The notes under the pieces were generated by a model, which worked only from the letters and a program-made list of their open reading frames with translations, was not told the origin of the DNA and ran no database searches. 64,000 bases of DNA from Notolepis coatsorum (taxonomy: Eukaryota > Chordata > Actinopteri > Aulopiformes > Paralepididae). Below, piece by piece: positions 27,548 through 40,273 of this stretch (position 1 is the stretch's first letter; each line of letters begins with the position of its first letter). The position numbers were made by a program, and so were the translations under genes. The DNA is taken from the NCBI GenBank assembly GCA_963971535.1, contig OZ020590.1:150670788-150734787 (forward strand). Reading direction: 5' to 3'.

Positions 27548-29109
27548 TGAGTCTCCATCAGCAGACCCCCCCCCCCCATTGCCGTGGTTTGTAGGCTGGT
27601 GTTGTTATTCACAGCCTCAAACCTCGCATAGAAGGAGTTGAGATCATTTGCTAAGGAGATGTCACTGTTCAGTTTGAGGGGGGTTCCTTTGTAGTCTGTC
27701 ATTGTTCTGAGGCCCTGCCACATGCCTCTAGAGTCAGCCTGTTCAAACTGAAGTTCAACTTTATCCCTGTAACGCCGTTTTGCCTCTATTACTGCTCTCC
27801 TGACGTTGTATCTTGCCATCTTGTGTTCTTCCATGTTGCCTGTCACCAGCCCGGTGTTGTATGCTGATGTGCGCACTTTCAGAGCCTCACGGACGGATTT
27901 GTCTACCCAGGGCTTTTGATTTGGGTAGATATTAATTTTGGTGGTGGGGATTATTACTTCTACCTGAGTACAGACATAGTCAATCACCGTTTCGGTGTAT
28001 TCGTTAATATTGGCTGTGTTATCACGGAATACACTCCATTCTGTGCTTCCCAGCACTGCTTGGAGTGACTCCACTGACGTCACGGCCCAACGCTTAACCT
28101 CTCGCGAGACCACCGGCGTTCGCTTGAGACTCTGTTTGTACTTAGGCAAAAGAAAAATGGCGGCGTGATCGCTTTTACCGAATGGACTAAGAGCCTGTGA
28201 CTTGTACCCATTCTTAAATTGCGAGTATACATGGTCTAATATGTTCTCGCCTCTGGTGGGACAGGTCACATGCTGATAGAAATTCGGCAGCACCTTTTTA
28301 AGACGCGCGCTGTTGAAATCCCCCAAGACCAAAATGGCAGCGTCAACATTAGCTGCCTGGAGTTTGTTTACCTCGTCGTGAAGTTTTGAAAGTGCGACCT
28401 CAGTGTTCGCGTGTGGTGGAATGTACACTCCGATGAAGATGATGGACGTTAACTCTCTTGGGAGGAAGAAGGGTCGACATTTTATCGTGATAAACTCCAG
28501 GTCTGGGGAGCAGTGGTTAGACAGTTCCTTTGTGTTGCCTAAATCGCACCACTCCTTGTTTATCATGAAGGCAATGCCGCCTCCTCTCGTCTTTAGTGAC
28601 TCTAATGCCGTCCGGTCTTTGCGTAGAACGAAGAAGTGGTCTGCCGGTTCTATTGCATGATTCGGGACATCTGGACTCAGCCAAGTTTCTGTGAAACAGA
28701 GGACGTTACAATCCCGAATGTCCCTCTGGAATTGGATCCTTGCTCTGATGTCGTCCAATTTGTTTCCTATCGATTGCACATTGGCCAACAATATGCTGGG
28801 CAATGTGGTTCTGTGTCGTTTGGACCTCAGTCTGTTCCGGACCCCGGCTCTCTTTCCTCGTCTTCGCGGCGGCTTTTGGTCTTGTCCATGGCCGGCATAA
28901 CAAAGGATCTCGGCGGGCCATTTCTGCTGTTCAGCGATCCGATCCAGAGAGCAATCCAAACGGTAAGTTTTTCTTAATCCAATGTCAATGATTGACTGAC
29001 GGTCATACACATATAATGCACCAACAGTTGGTGCAAATAAAACTCCTAATACTATAAAAATTAACAAAATAAAGCACAGTCTCGTCGGAGCGATCAGAAA
29101 GGCAGCCAT
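27535..29109 (-). CDS. LINE apurinic-like endonuclease region
   Basis: The frame likely begins at the ATG read as [11 protein letters not shown] (29109), since upstream residues lie in Gypsy sequence. An unusual hydrophobic stretch follows (about residues 8-30), then Lys/Arg-rich sequence. Endonuclease motifs are [36 protein letters not shown] and GKSDHAAIF. The enzyme nicks target DNA to prime reverse transcription. The linker to RT contains [10 protein letters not shown]-like sequence. The frame ends at the poly-G tract, where it should run on into RT. Confidence 0.82.
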   Translation of the reverse strand: MAAFLIAPTRLCFILLIFIVLGVLFAPTVGALYVYDRQSIIDIGLRKTYRLDCSLDRIAEQQKWPAEILCYAGHGQDQKPPRRRGKRAGVRNRLRSKRHRTTLPSILLANVQSIGNKLDDIRARIQFQRDIRDCNVLCFTETWLSPDVPNHAIEPADHFFVLRKDRTALESLKTRGGGIAFMINKEWCDLGNTKELSNHCSPDLEFITIKCRPFFLPRELTSIIFIGVYIPPHANTEVALSKLHDEVNKLQAANVDAAILVLGDFNSARLKKVLPNFYQHVTCPTRGENILDHVYSQFKNGYKSQALSPFGKSDHAAIFLLPKYKQSLKRTPVVSREVKRWAVTSVESLQAVLGSTEWSVFRDNTANINEYTETVIDYVCTQVEVIIPTTKINIYPNQKPWVDKSVREALKVRTSAYNTGLVTGNMEEHKMARYNVRRAVIEAKRRYRDKVELQFEQADSRGMWQGLRTMTDYKGTPLKLNSDISLANDLNSFYARFEAVNNNTSLQTTAMGGGGLLMETQCSG

Positions 29110-30678
29110 CAGAGCAGCGCCAGTGTGTGTCATCCGAATCACTGTCATTGCTGTCCCTTGTCTCTACTTGTCTTTGTGTGTCTGACGTTCTTCCTTGTCT
29201 TGGTCTGTCATTCGTTTTCTTCGCAGGGACAGTTCTGGCTGGTGGTGGAGTCATTTCCACGGGCAAATCATTTACCAGCAGTAAGAGATTTCGGTGTAGT
29301 GTTCTGGTCTTTTTCTGGTCTCCATGTTCAGGGCAGACAATGTATACTGGACTCTCATCGAGCTGGCTTTTGACCACGTAGATCGCCTTCTCCCAGTACG
29401 ATCTCAACTTGCCTGGTCCTCCACGCTGATTGAGGTTTCTCACCAGAACTCTGTCTCCTGACTGCAGTACTACTCCTTTTGTTTTCTTGTCATAAGTTAC
29501 TTTTCCTCTTGCACTGGACTTTTTGCTATGTTCGCAAGCAATCCGATAGGCTTCAGACATCTTCTCAGCCCATTGCTCCGCGTATCCTCTGGGTGAGTAC
29601 GGTTCCTCTTTCTTCGTTAACCCAAACAACAGGTCAACGGGGAGGTGTGGATGACGACCGTAGAGGAGGAAAAAGGGTGAGTAACCCGTTGATTCATGTT
29701 TGGTACAGTTGTACGCGTGTAACACATGCGGGAGGTGGTCCTTCCACCGCAATTTCTCATTTTCAGTCAATGTCCTCAACATCTGTAGTATGGTCCGATT
29801 GAGCCGTTGCTCTGTGGATGGTAGGGTGATGTTCTAGAGTGGCCGACCCCAGACAGCCGTTGCAGTGCTTGGAACAGTTTATTCTCAAATTCTCGACCCT
29901 GGTCGTGATGTAATTTCGAGGGATAACCGAATTTGGGTATAAAGTCATTAAAGATACGCTCTGCAGCTGTTTTCCCACTCTTGTTCTTGGTGGGGTATGC
30001 CTGGGCGAACCTAGTGAAATGGTCGATCACCACTAGGATATATTCATACCCTCCACGACTGGTTTCCAGATGTAGATAGTCGATACACACAAGTTCTAAT
30101 GGGAAGTTGGAGGTAATGCTGCCCATGGGAGCTCGGACATGGGTGACCGGCTTCTTAGACTTGATACAAGGACATCTTCGGGTCACATATTCTTCAATCT
30201 CTCTGGACATGAAAGGCCAGTAGAATCTTTCTCTTGCGAGGTGGATCACTCTTTCTGTTCCAACATGACCCATCTCATTATGTAGATGTTTCAGGGCAAG
30301 TGTTCTATACTTTACAGGGAGGACCAACTGTTGGTATTGATTGGTCTTTCTGTAAAGGAGATCATTTTCAATATGTAATCTGCTCCATTCATGAAGTAGC
30401 TTTCGGGTTGCTGCGCTTACGGTTCTTCGTACGTCGTCTGACAATTTCGTGTTCGACTCTTTCAACTCCCTGATCGTGTTGATGGCTTGGTCCTCTTTTT
30501 GGGCCTTCACCAGTTCATTGTGACTGATTGTTTGTAGGTGTGGGTGAGACTGCTGGTTTGAGTCTGGGGACGCGATGTTGAGCGCCGCAACCCATGCCAC
30601 GTCTTTCCTTTCAGCTGCTTGGCTTCCTTCCCACGTTGCTCGTACTGCTTCATTAGAGAGCTCTTCTGTGCAGGTCCT
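29003..30678 (-). pseudogene. Gypsy integrase, frame broken at the catalytic site
   Basis: Piece one (30678-29776) has the His-His-Cys-Cys zinc region (HNEMGH ... CPC), then the first catalytic Asp (VCIDYLHLE) and the second ([10 protein letters not shown]). The frame breaks just after PQSNG, exactly where the third catalytic residue (Glu) is expected. Piece two (29782 to about 29140) resumes in another frame with the C-terminal half ([38 protein letters not shown]). Integrase would insert element cDNA into chromosomes; this copy lacks an intact active site. Its C-terminal tail is displaced beyond the LINE, to 25059-25673. Confidence 0.85.
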
Positions 30679-33217
30679 TTAATATCTCTCCATATCCAGG
30701 GGAAGGCGGGAAAGTGTGTCTGCATCTATGTTGGACTTTCCGGGTCTGTATTTGATGTCAAACCGGAAGTCTGCCAGTTCTCCAACCCACCGATGACCGA
30801 CTGCATTGAGCTTGGCAGTACTCATTACATAGGTCAACGGGTTGTTGTCGGTGTAGATAGTAAAGTGTGGGGCATAATACAGGTAGTCACGGAATTTCAC
30901 ACACACAGCCCATTTCAATGCAAGGAACTCCAGTTTCCCACTGTGCATATGGTAATTTCGTTCGGCTGGTGACAATGTTCTTGACCCGTACCCGATGACT
31001 CTCAGTTTTCCATCTTGATGTTGATACAGAACAGCTCCCAGGCCTTGGTCGGAGGCATCCGTGTGCAACCTGAAGGGTAGGTTGAAATCAGGATATGCCA
31101 AGACAGGGGGGTTTGTGAGAAGGTCAATCAGTTGTTCAAGTGCTCTCTGCTGTTCCGTGGTCCACTCTATGGGCTCTCTGGAGGGCAACTGGGGGCGTTT
31201 GATGTTCTTACTCCGCGCTGGGGCTGGGGTCTTTCCTGGCTTGATTTGGAGTAGCTCGTAGATGGGTCTGGCAATTCGGGAAAAATCCTGAATGTATGAA
31301 CGGAAATATCCCAGGAATCCTGTTATTTTCCTCACTTCGCAGACAGTTCTGGGTGTCTTACTTGACAGGGCTTTCACGGCTTCAATGTCTCGTGGGTCTA
31401 TCTTGACCCCTTCTGCTGACACAAGGCGACCCACGTATCTGACTTCTTGCTTGAAGAGGTCACACTTCTCAGGTCTCAATTTCACTCCGTGACGTTGAAG
31501 GGCTTGGAGAACCTTGCGGAGGGTCTCTACATGTTCTTCAAATGTCTTTGCGTAACAGAGTACGTCGTCAAGATACGGGATACAGCATTCGTCCCTGAGG
31601 GGACCTAGCATCTCCTCCATGCTCCGTTGGAACGTTGCAGGGGCATTCGAGAGTCCAAATGGGATGCGCACCCACTCGTAAAGACCCCATGGAGTGATGA
31701 AGGCGGTGAAGGGTCGTGAACCCTCGGCGACGAAGCCCTGGTGGTAGGCTTTCCCTTGGTCTAGGATACTAAACCAGGTATAGCCTCCAAGCGTGTCAGT
31801 CAGGTCTTGTATTCTAGGTAGTGGATGACGATCGGGCACAGTCTTTTTGTTCAGGAGGCGGTAGTCGATGCATAGCCGTAGGCTGCCGTCCTTCTTTCTG
31901 ACGCAGACTACTGGGGCAGAATATGGAGACTTTGACTTGACTATCCAACCTTTCATTAACAGTTCCTGTATGTACTCTTTTACTTCTTTAAACAGTGGCT
32001 TTGGTACTGATGAGTACGTCTTCTGGACCGGGACAGTATCATGGAGAGCGATTGTCATCTGCAGGCTCGGGATGCACCCAATGTCACCACTGTCTTGTGC
32101 AAAGGACCCAGCCTCTTCACAAAGCATCCGGTTGACTATTGTCTGTTGTTCGTCGTCGAGGTGACTGAGATCGACGGGGGGTTTGAACAGGATGGAGCTG
32201 GGCACAGCCGACGTTGTAGCAGCACGGTTGGGGGGTACCGTAGGCTGGGAGATTTCAGGTGAGTAGGTTGGGATGGGGGTTTGCCGTGGGGAGTCTGTCG
32301 TGATGACTTTCCCAACACAATGGATGCTGCCCAGAGCTGTCTTCCTGGAGAGAGTGACGTTATGCCTTGTGTTGTTTCCCACAGGCACGGTGAGATACGG
32401 CTTCCTGGGGTTTTGCGCTTGCAGCAGGCCTTCTCCAACATCCAGTTCTGCCAGCGCTAAACTGCTGTCATCTGGTTCGAACAGGAAGGTGGGGTCAGAC
32501 AGGTCCACGTGGGGGGGGATTTGGCACTTGACCCAGGCCACTTGACCGGCGGGGATGACAGTGGCTTGTTTACCTGTTCGTAGGTGACCAACCTGGACAG
32601 GGGGTCTGTCAGTCTGGATATAACTCACCAGGAGTTCTGCCTTCTCGGCTGGTATCACCATGGCGTTACAGAGCAGGCTGGTGAGAGTTGGGATCAGTCT
32701 TCCAGGTTGTTCCTGTATCATCACTTCCAGCACATTAAAACCCAGTAGGGGTCTCTCAAGGACAAGGCTGCTTACAAGGAAAGGCACAGTGATTGACAGG
32801 TTAGGATCTTCATTCCCCTTTAAGTTCACTGTAAGGGCCACCCAACCATCAAATGGGAGGACCTCACCGTTTACCGCGTAGACTTTCAACTCCTCTTCTT
32901 CTTCGATGATTTCGCTAAGGGGTCTGACTGGCATGTCAGGTAAGTATCTATTCTTCCAAGTTCTGTCAATCATGCTTACTTGGGCCCCTGTATCAAGCAG
33001 GGCTTGGACTGCTAAACCGTTTAGGTTACAATGGGTGAGAGCTCTTCTCCCTACGAGCTTGGCGAGGCATTCACTCTTAGTGTTTGGTAAATTAGGGGGG
33101 TCTGTGTGCTTCTGTATCTGGTTTACCGTCTTGGTTCCTGTTCTAGGTACAGTCTTCTCCTCTCTTACTCTTTCCTTCTCAGGCTCACTAGTACGACGGT
33201 TGTCAGTTTGGGACAGT
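30679..33217 (-). pseudogene. Gypsy protease, reverse transcriptase and RNase H
   Basis: One open frame of about 845 codons runs from about 33217 to a TAA at 30679-30681. The protease signature is Leu-Leu-Asp-Thr-Gly-Ala (Asp codon at 32992-32994). RT shows [29 protein letters not shown] and the catalytic YLDD in [14 protein letters not shown]. RNase H shows [14 protein letters not shown] and [11 protein letters not shown]. The frame continues without a shift past the TAA into the integrase, so one nonsense codon splits pol. It encodes the enzymes that copy element RNA into DNA inside particles. The long open length fits the near-identical LTRs. Confidence 0.88.
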
Positions 33218-33295
33218 TAAGGGGAACCGGTCAATGGTTGTCCTCTTGCAGTGACCGGCCTCAGTTTCCCTGACGTGGTGGTCTCTTTTGGCAGC

Positions 33296-34697
33296 CTAAC
33301 GCTCTATGGCCTTCTTCGCCACAATGGAAACAGTAGGTAAATTCTGTGCTACACATTTGCTACAGCCATATGGCCTGTCCCTCTGCCTATTTATCCTCCC
33401 TGTTCTGACCTGGGGCTGTTGTTGCAGGAGATCCACTAGATTGGTAAGTTTCTCTACTTTCTCTGTTAACTGCTGGATCGGGTCTAGTTTAAGTTTCTTT
33501 CCTGTATTTTCTTCCCTAGTGGGGGGGGGACACTGTGCTCCCTTCACCTCAGCACCTGCACTATGTACATGGGGGGGTCTATTGCGATTGGTAGGCCCTA
33601 ACCGTCGCTGTCTTTCACTCTCATCGCTCATGACCTTTTTCATCTGTCTGAGAATGGCCTCATCAGGTACTCTGTCTTCAAGTAAGGGTTTGAGTTCCCT
33701 ACGAATGTCATCATGTTTGTGTCCTAAACCTTGATATACAGTGTGGAGAAAGACATCCTGAACGGTCAGTAGCAGCATATTTTGATGCTAGTAAAATCTT
33801 CTGCTTGAGTCCTATGACTCTATACAAAAACTGCTGTGGTGTTTCACTATCCTCTTGCTTTGTACACATGAGTTCTTGAAACAACTCGGTATTACTTTGT
33901 TCACCGAGGTGAGAATGGAGAAAACCCTTCAGCTCATCGATAGTCAAATCGTCTTTTACCATTAACATATCCTTAAAGCTGCCAGCTTTGATCACTCTCA
34001 AGACTGCTCTAACAACCTCTGCATCGCTGAATTGCTCCTTCAGACCTTCGTCGATCTGTTTGCAGACACTGTTGTAACTAATGTCTGATCCCTGGTCTCC
34101 TATCTGACCTCCCTGGAGCTTAAACTCCCTGCGGTGAAGGTACGACAGTTCTCTTAAAGATATTAGTTTATCTGGTGACACACCAGGGGTTTCCTGTTTA
34201 CTTTCGGTGTCTGGTACACTCTTATTCAATGGCACAGCCTGAGTTGTGGGTGGTAGTACACTGGGCAGGCACTGTAAAACCTGGTTGCTTACTTTTGGAG
34301 TGGGCACACCCTCAATGGTTTCACTTACATCATAAAAGACGCTAACAGGGTCGACTGGTACTGCATCACTTTGACTGGTGGACCGTAGGCCCTCGGTTTT
34401 ACCCTCTTCTAGACCCACCACCTCACTCTGCATAAGTCCATCAGTCACATCTTTTATCTGTAATAAATAAGACAACCCTGTATCCTCTAACTCCAGTAAA
34501 ACCTTACTGTACAGGTAGTCGTTGATAAAGTTGAAGCACCCCTCCACGTCGTCTACGGTAAGGTGGGTTCGGTCAGACGTCTCCAGTCCTGGTATCAGTT
34601 CCAATGCCTCGGCAATGCGAAACAGTTCATCCGCAGGTAGAGTGAGCAGGCTCTTCTTGATGTCCCACACCAAGCTTTTCCTCTCGCTGTCTCCCAT
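33296..34697 (-). pseudogene. Gypsy gag, two frameshifts
   Basis: Gag starts with MGDSERKSLVWDIKKSLLTL at 34697 and runs as 328 codons to 33711. The capsid-like part includes DELKGFLHSHLGEQSNTELF and ETPQQFLYRVIGLKQKIL. The frame then shifts near 33770, and a second frame (33778-33296) continues with coiled-coil-like LTEKVEKLTNLVDLLQQQ. A CCHC knuckle is readable in yet another frame at 33291-33332, so a second shift lies just before it. Gag forms the particle and packages RNA. The shifts could be real or assembly errors. Confidence 0.8.
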
Positions 34698-34992
34698 GGC
34701 TGCTTCCCGATTCCTCGCACTTGGCTCTCAGTTCAGGATCACTGTGACGACTTTCCGTGGTGGGTGGATCTCCTCTACACGACACCGGTCTTCCTTCTCG
34801 TCAGGTAGAGTAGTGGACGCAGCTCTCGTTGTCGTCTGGCATCAGATGAGGCACTTCACTGCTGTCGATACTGCACAGATCAATCCCTCATTCGACGACC
34901 TTTACACCGGGCGTGGCTTCCTGGTTCATCGGGTCGCGGTTGGTCCAGGTGTCAAGATCTCTGGATCAGCTCCCATCCAGCAGGTGGCGCTG

Positions 34993-35010
34993 ATCCCGGA
35001 CGAGCCCCCA
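34993..35010 (-). promoter_or_regulatory. Primer-binding site, tRNA-Pro type
   Basis: On the minus strand, six bases after the LTR, the sequence TGGGGGCTCGTCCGGGAT is the complement of the 3' end of tRNA-Pro over all 18 positions, as recalled for tRNA-Pro-primed retroelements. Confidence 0.85.
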
Positions 35011-35016
35011 ATAAAC

Positions 35017-35888
35017 TGTTACAGGTACCAGGATATGGCACCTGATAGCAGATATATGTTTAACCTATGAAACAGGTTGTAGTTAATCATTTGACAAAGG
35101 AAGGTGCAGACACGATGTTATTGACTCTGGTTCCTCCCGGTTGTGTATTTCAACAACATTTATTTATTCAACAGAATAATCAATCAATCATCATCATCAT
35201 TGTATCATCATTGTATCATCATTGTATCATCATTGTATCATCATTGTATCATCATTGTATCATCATTGTATAATCATCCAGTTCAATTAGTTACATTACT
35301 TTAATACATTCAATTATAATCCCATACTTGTTATTAATTCAAAAGCATATTCATCATTGCAACACACATTCTACCCTTTTAGGATACCCTGGTTCACTTC
35401 AATAGCATTTTCCTTTTAAATGTAGTTATCCAGTATTATATACTGTACATTGTGATTACTTATGTCTTTATACATATTTGGCGTCTTAAATATAAGCACG
35501 TGAGAAGAGAAACATTATCCTGTTAACCTCTGTCTAGACATGTCTAGGCATGTTGGAAGGGACCATCGTATGTCTTTTAACCAACACTGTCATTCTCATT
35601 GTCTGTCAAACAATTCCTTAAATCACCAATAAGTGTTACCTTTATCATCAGTCACTTATCATCAGTCATATCCACTATTCTCTAGTATACCGAAATACCT
35701 CCACACCTCAGTGTTATCCATAGTTGTGTTCCGGTCTCAAGTTCTATTGAAACTCAAATGTACACTGCAAGTACATTTATATATATATATGTATCGGGCC
35801 GTTCTCAACCCTACTAGGAATTTGCTAAACCGTGACCATGGTATAACTCAAGGGAATAGATTTATATTTACATTTAACGGAGGGCGCA

Positions 35889-35952
<64 letters not shown>

Positions 35953-36663
35953 CATGTGGTACAGCTCCGGTGTTTAGCTACCTTCTAGGTAGGGTAAGCT
36001 AAAGTAATTTCCCTCTAACCATCTTGTACACAATATACACATTTACTACACAGCAATTCAACCCAACACAGTATGTATTTCAAAACATAAACCTTTATAA
36101 TCCCCTTGGAGATACTTAACTTCGACACGTTGGTGCTTAAATGGACAATTGTGTTCCAACACTATTTAAATGTACCAACGAAACGTGGCGCCATCAATAG
36201 ACGGTCTGCTTCTCAACCACGTTACTTGTCGTCTTAAACTTCTTAAACTTGACTCAAACATCGACAATAGTTACTTAATTTGAACCCTCGACATTGCATG
36301 TATCCTTGTTAACCTTTATGTGTGTTTTGTAGTATATTACCCACCTATGAAACAGGTTGTAGTTAATCATTTGACAAAGGAAGGTGCAGACACGATGTTA
36401 TTGACTCTGGTTCCTCCCGGTTGTGAGGCTGAGATCGCCTCGTGCGTTCCTAAGCACACAGTACGGTTCCCTGGAAGGCGAAGCCACTAAACACCAGTCC
36501 TATACCGCCACCTATTGACCAGATTATGTTAATGTCTCCCATTACATATAAATGACTGTTCTAACTTGTTTCTGATGGAGGTAATCCTGTATCAATATGT
36601 TCACACTGTTTTGACACATAATCTAAAGATATTAACATGATACCACTTCTAGTGGGCATCACA
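35017..36663 (-). repeat. 5' LTR of the Gypsy element
   Basis: The LTR runs from TGTGATGCCC to CCTGTAACA on the minus strand. It differs from the left LTR by few substitutions, and its (GA)n tract (35891-35952) is shorter. Confidence 0.92.
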
Positions 36664-37081
36664 AAGGCATGGATTTTTACTATACAAAACAAAAACAGGG
36701 TAATATACTGTGCAATGGAACGAAATTTACGACAGGATAATCAATCAAAACAATCAAGTGTTTTATGACTATCTAAGGGGGAAGATAGACTCAGGTTTTA
36801 AACTGTGAGTCAATATTTGTATTGTTATTACCTGCATTGATTTACCATTTTTCTTATCCTCTGCATTGATTTTATTCTGGGTATTTTATGCAAATTGTAG
36901 GTATATTTTTACCGCTGTGAAGCACTTTGGACTACAAGTCCTGTATGAGAGGTGCTATACAAATGTATTACACCATCGTCCATGATATACGGTATGTTTA
37001 TAAGTGAATCCAAAAATGTAATAATAAGAAAAGAAGTTAAATACAGTTCAATTATTAATGAAATGACACCATGCCAATTGT
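36664..37081 (+). other. Spacer with L2-type 3' remnant
   Basis: The segment GCTGTGAAGCACTTTGG to GGTGCTATACAAATG (about 36914-36966) is the usual L2 3' UTR end. Nothing else was recognised. Confidence 0.5.
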
Positions 37082-37089
37082 ATTACAAG

Positions 37090-37352
37090 TAGGGATGCTC
37101 GATATTGGCTTTTTTACCGATACCGATATTCCGATATTGTCCAACTCTTAATTTCCGATACCGATATCAACCGATATCAACCGATACCGATATATGCAGG
37201 GTTTCCCCCCCAAAAAAACGGAATAATTTCAGGTAACTAATAATTTCACTGGATGCAATATTGTTATTGTTTTTTTTTTTTTTTACGGATACAGATATTT
37301 TCCGATATCACATTTTACTGCCGATATCGGCCGATAATATCGGCCATCCCTA
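37090..37352. mobile_element. Short hAT MITE (263 bp)
   Basis: An 8-bp TSD ATTACAAG lies at 37082-37089 and 37353-37360. The ends are TAGGGATG and CATCCCTA, with many CCGATA/TATCGG motifs just inside. Confidence 0.9.
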
Positions 37353-37360
37353 ATTACAAG

Positions 37361-38270
37361 ACAATGAAATAAAAAGTACATCATATATCACAATGTAATT
37401 TGTGCTGGAAAACTTAAAGTAGGCCTACCGTCAAATACTGTTATACGGTCAAAAGTATGAAATATACTGTGATATCATACTTTTGGCTACATCGCCCCCC
37501 AGCTCCAGCGTCACCTTCACAGTGACAGGCCATACATTACAGGCTCTGAGCAGGCGGGACCACAGGGGGAGGGAGGCTGGAGAGCGGTGAGGCACCACCT
37601 ACTGCACTCTATCTCTTTAAATTAAAGGCTCATTATGGACCCATTTCCTACTTATCGATGATGCTGTCGAGCGAAATCCTCTGCACCATCCATCCTGTGC
37701 TTCATCAGCAGTATCCAGCTCCTAATCAGTTAGTTGCAAAACGAATACAATTTAATAAAAATAAAATAAAATAAAATAAAATAGATTAAAAACTCAAGCA
37801 TACTCAAAGGTGGAGTAGGTTCCACAGAACTTTTTGTACAGACTGAGGAGTGGCCCCGTGATATTGTTTTGCATTAGTTACTATAGCCAGCACTGTGAGT
37901 ATCCTGTATGAAAAACAGCATGAAATGTGCTGAGAAAGGACTCTGTACTGTACTGTGATGGAACCAAGATCATTTAGGTATTTAGGAGGGGGGGGGGGGG
38001 GGGGGCGGGGCATCCACATTAGCGATCAACAACATCATTAGTAAGTATGAAATAGGGCTAGGGTTCCAAAAACTCTGAACAACTCACCCTTTAACGTATG
38101 GTCCTCCTGGCTAGACGCCGTCAACCTTACTGGGGGAAAATGTCCACAACTGAAACAAGTATTACTGTCAGCGAGTATTTCTATCCTATCTAGAATTTAA
38201 AAGGGAAATTCCACCACAAAGCAACATTAACCTCGTTTGCCAGGTTGAGATCTCCTAAAAGGTACCTGTG
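37361..38270. other. Unassigned spacer
   Basis: No gene is seen. It holds an (AAAAT)n run near 37757-37783 and a G-run at 37988-38006. Confidence 0.4.
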
Positions 38271-38274
38271 TGGG

Positions 38275-39205
38275 TAGGTGTGACCGATCGTATGTTACTC
38301 CTTCTGCGTTGTGTTAAATGTCGATGCCCCGAGGGTGTTTCGAACACGGGTCAACCACGCCGTGGGCGATACAACATAGACCGCTGCACTAAGAGGTGAA
38401 TTCACTGCTTGGTACCGTATCTACAGTGTGTGTCTTTTAAGTGCCTACCCCCCCCCCCCCCCCTTCCACACACACCTTCTACTATGAACTATGAACTATG
38501 AATCACTAAAGACACTTTTAACTGCTGCTGTGACCCACTGTCACCTCCGTTCACATGATCGGAACGAGCAATGTAACTCACTGTGCCTTGTTGTATTGTA
38601 TATATATTTTTTTATCTATTTTACCTTATTTTCTAGCACTCGCTTGTATTTAAATATGTTTAAGTTAAGTACTGTGTGATTTTTTTGTGAAGGGTGGACT
38701 AGCAAAGTACGATTTCCATTGTATGGCAAACTGTCGTTTTAACTGTGTGCATATGACAATAAACAATCGTGAATCTTGAATCTTAACCCTGTTATGGGGA
38801 AGTGAGTTTGACTCGCAGTACCGCTTACTGCCACAGTCACTTCACAACACACACGTCCATCGTGACGGTGGATATTACTCACGGACCTCCGTTACACTCA
38901 CGCCACCTCAGGACCTCCGGGTCATACGGCACCAGTGTGACCGATCGTATGTCACTCCTTCTGCGTTGTGTTAAATGTCGATGCCCCGAGGGAGTTTCGA
39001 ACACGGGTCAACCACGCCGTGGCCCGTGGGCGACAACATAGACCGCGGCACTAAGAGGTGAATTCACTCCTGGGTACCGTATCTATGCGTCTATTAATAA
39101 CCCTGTTATGGGGAAGTGAGTTTAACTCGCAGCTCGCTTACCGCCACAGTCACTTCACAACACACACGTCCGTCGTGACGGTGGATATTACTCACGGACC
39201 TCCGT
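38275..39205 (-). repeat. Duplicated tRNA-like/SINE unit flanking a LINE 3' end
   Basis: A tRNA-like segment occurs at 38275-38430 and 38925-39075. On the minus strand it has an A-box-like TTAGTGCAGCGG and a B-box-like GTTCGAAAC. A second shared segment, GCCACAGTCACTTCACAACA and following, is at 38820-38890 and 39130-39205. Between the tRNA-like copies lies a LINE 3' end (about 38480-38785) with a GAATCTT repeat tail. Confidence 0.6.
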
Positions 39206-39717
39206 CACATAGGGCGACGCAGCACTGCAAGAGCTGTGATTGGCCCACTTTCCTTAAGCAGCACGCTTCTGCACTTACCTTGCTTTCACATGGAGGAGAG
39301 GTTTGCAAAAAAGGAACTGGAACTACCCCCCTCAACCACTAGAGGACCCGCGTGGAAGTCTAACGTGGCCTTCAGCTCGACCCTCACTCAATTTAGAAGA
39401 ACTCACTATCTCTCTCCCACCAGCTAACGGAGTAACCAGAAGTAAAACCTCTCTTTGTTGTGTGTGTTTAGAGTAGACGCGTTTGACTGGCGTTGTCTGA
39501 CCCCGACCCTTACACCTCAGTGTAGTTCTCTGTAAAGCAGGAGGCTGGAGCTCAGTAGTTTAGGGCTATATCTCTGTAAATCAGGAGGCTGGAGCTTGTG
39601 CAGTCGTTTAGGACCATATCTCTGGCCTGATGATGTGTACAGAGCTGGCCGTGGGCAAATTTTACTCTGTAGAAAAGCAACAGAGACCCAGAGTGGAATT
39701 CCTCTTAAAGGAACACG

Positions 39718-40130
<413 letters not shown>

Positions 40131-40273
40131 AAAGATAGAGAGGTAGCAAGGTAAGGTAAGTCACAGTTTTTCACATTAGGATCAGTAATACAAATAATGA
40201 AATAGAAAAGATAGAGTAAGAAAGTGTGGTTTGACTTTTTTTTTTGTTTAAAAATAGGCAATACAAATACAAT

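Larger units (their letters stand above)
25674..29140 (-). mobile_element. CR1/Rex1-like LINE inserted in the Gypsy pol
   Basis: It carries endonuclease and reverse transcriptase regions in order on the minus strand and a 3' end with repeated GAAACTT (25674-25700), not poly(A). Truncated relatives lie at 17262-17833 and about 55500-55733. It is close to full length. Confidence 0.88.

Noticed and set aside
29003-29140. Possible env gene downstream of the Gypsy integrase
   Set aside because: The frame runs into the LINE 5' end. The Gypsy sequence beyond the LINE is a Pro-rich pol tail, with no signal peptide or fusion-protein features.
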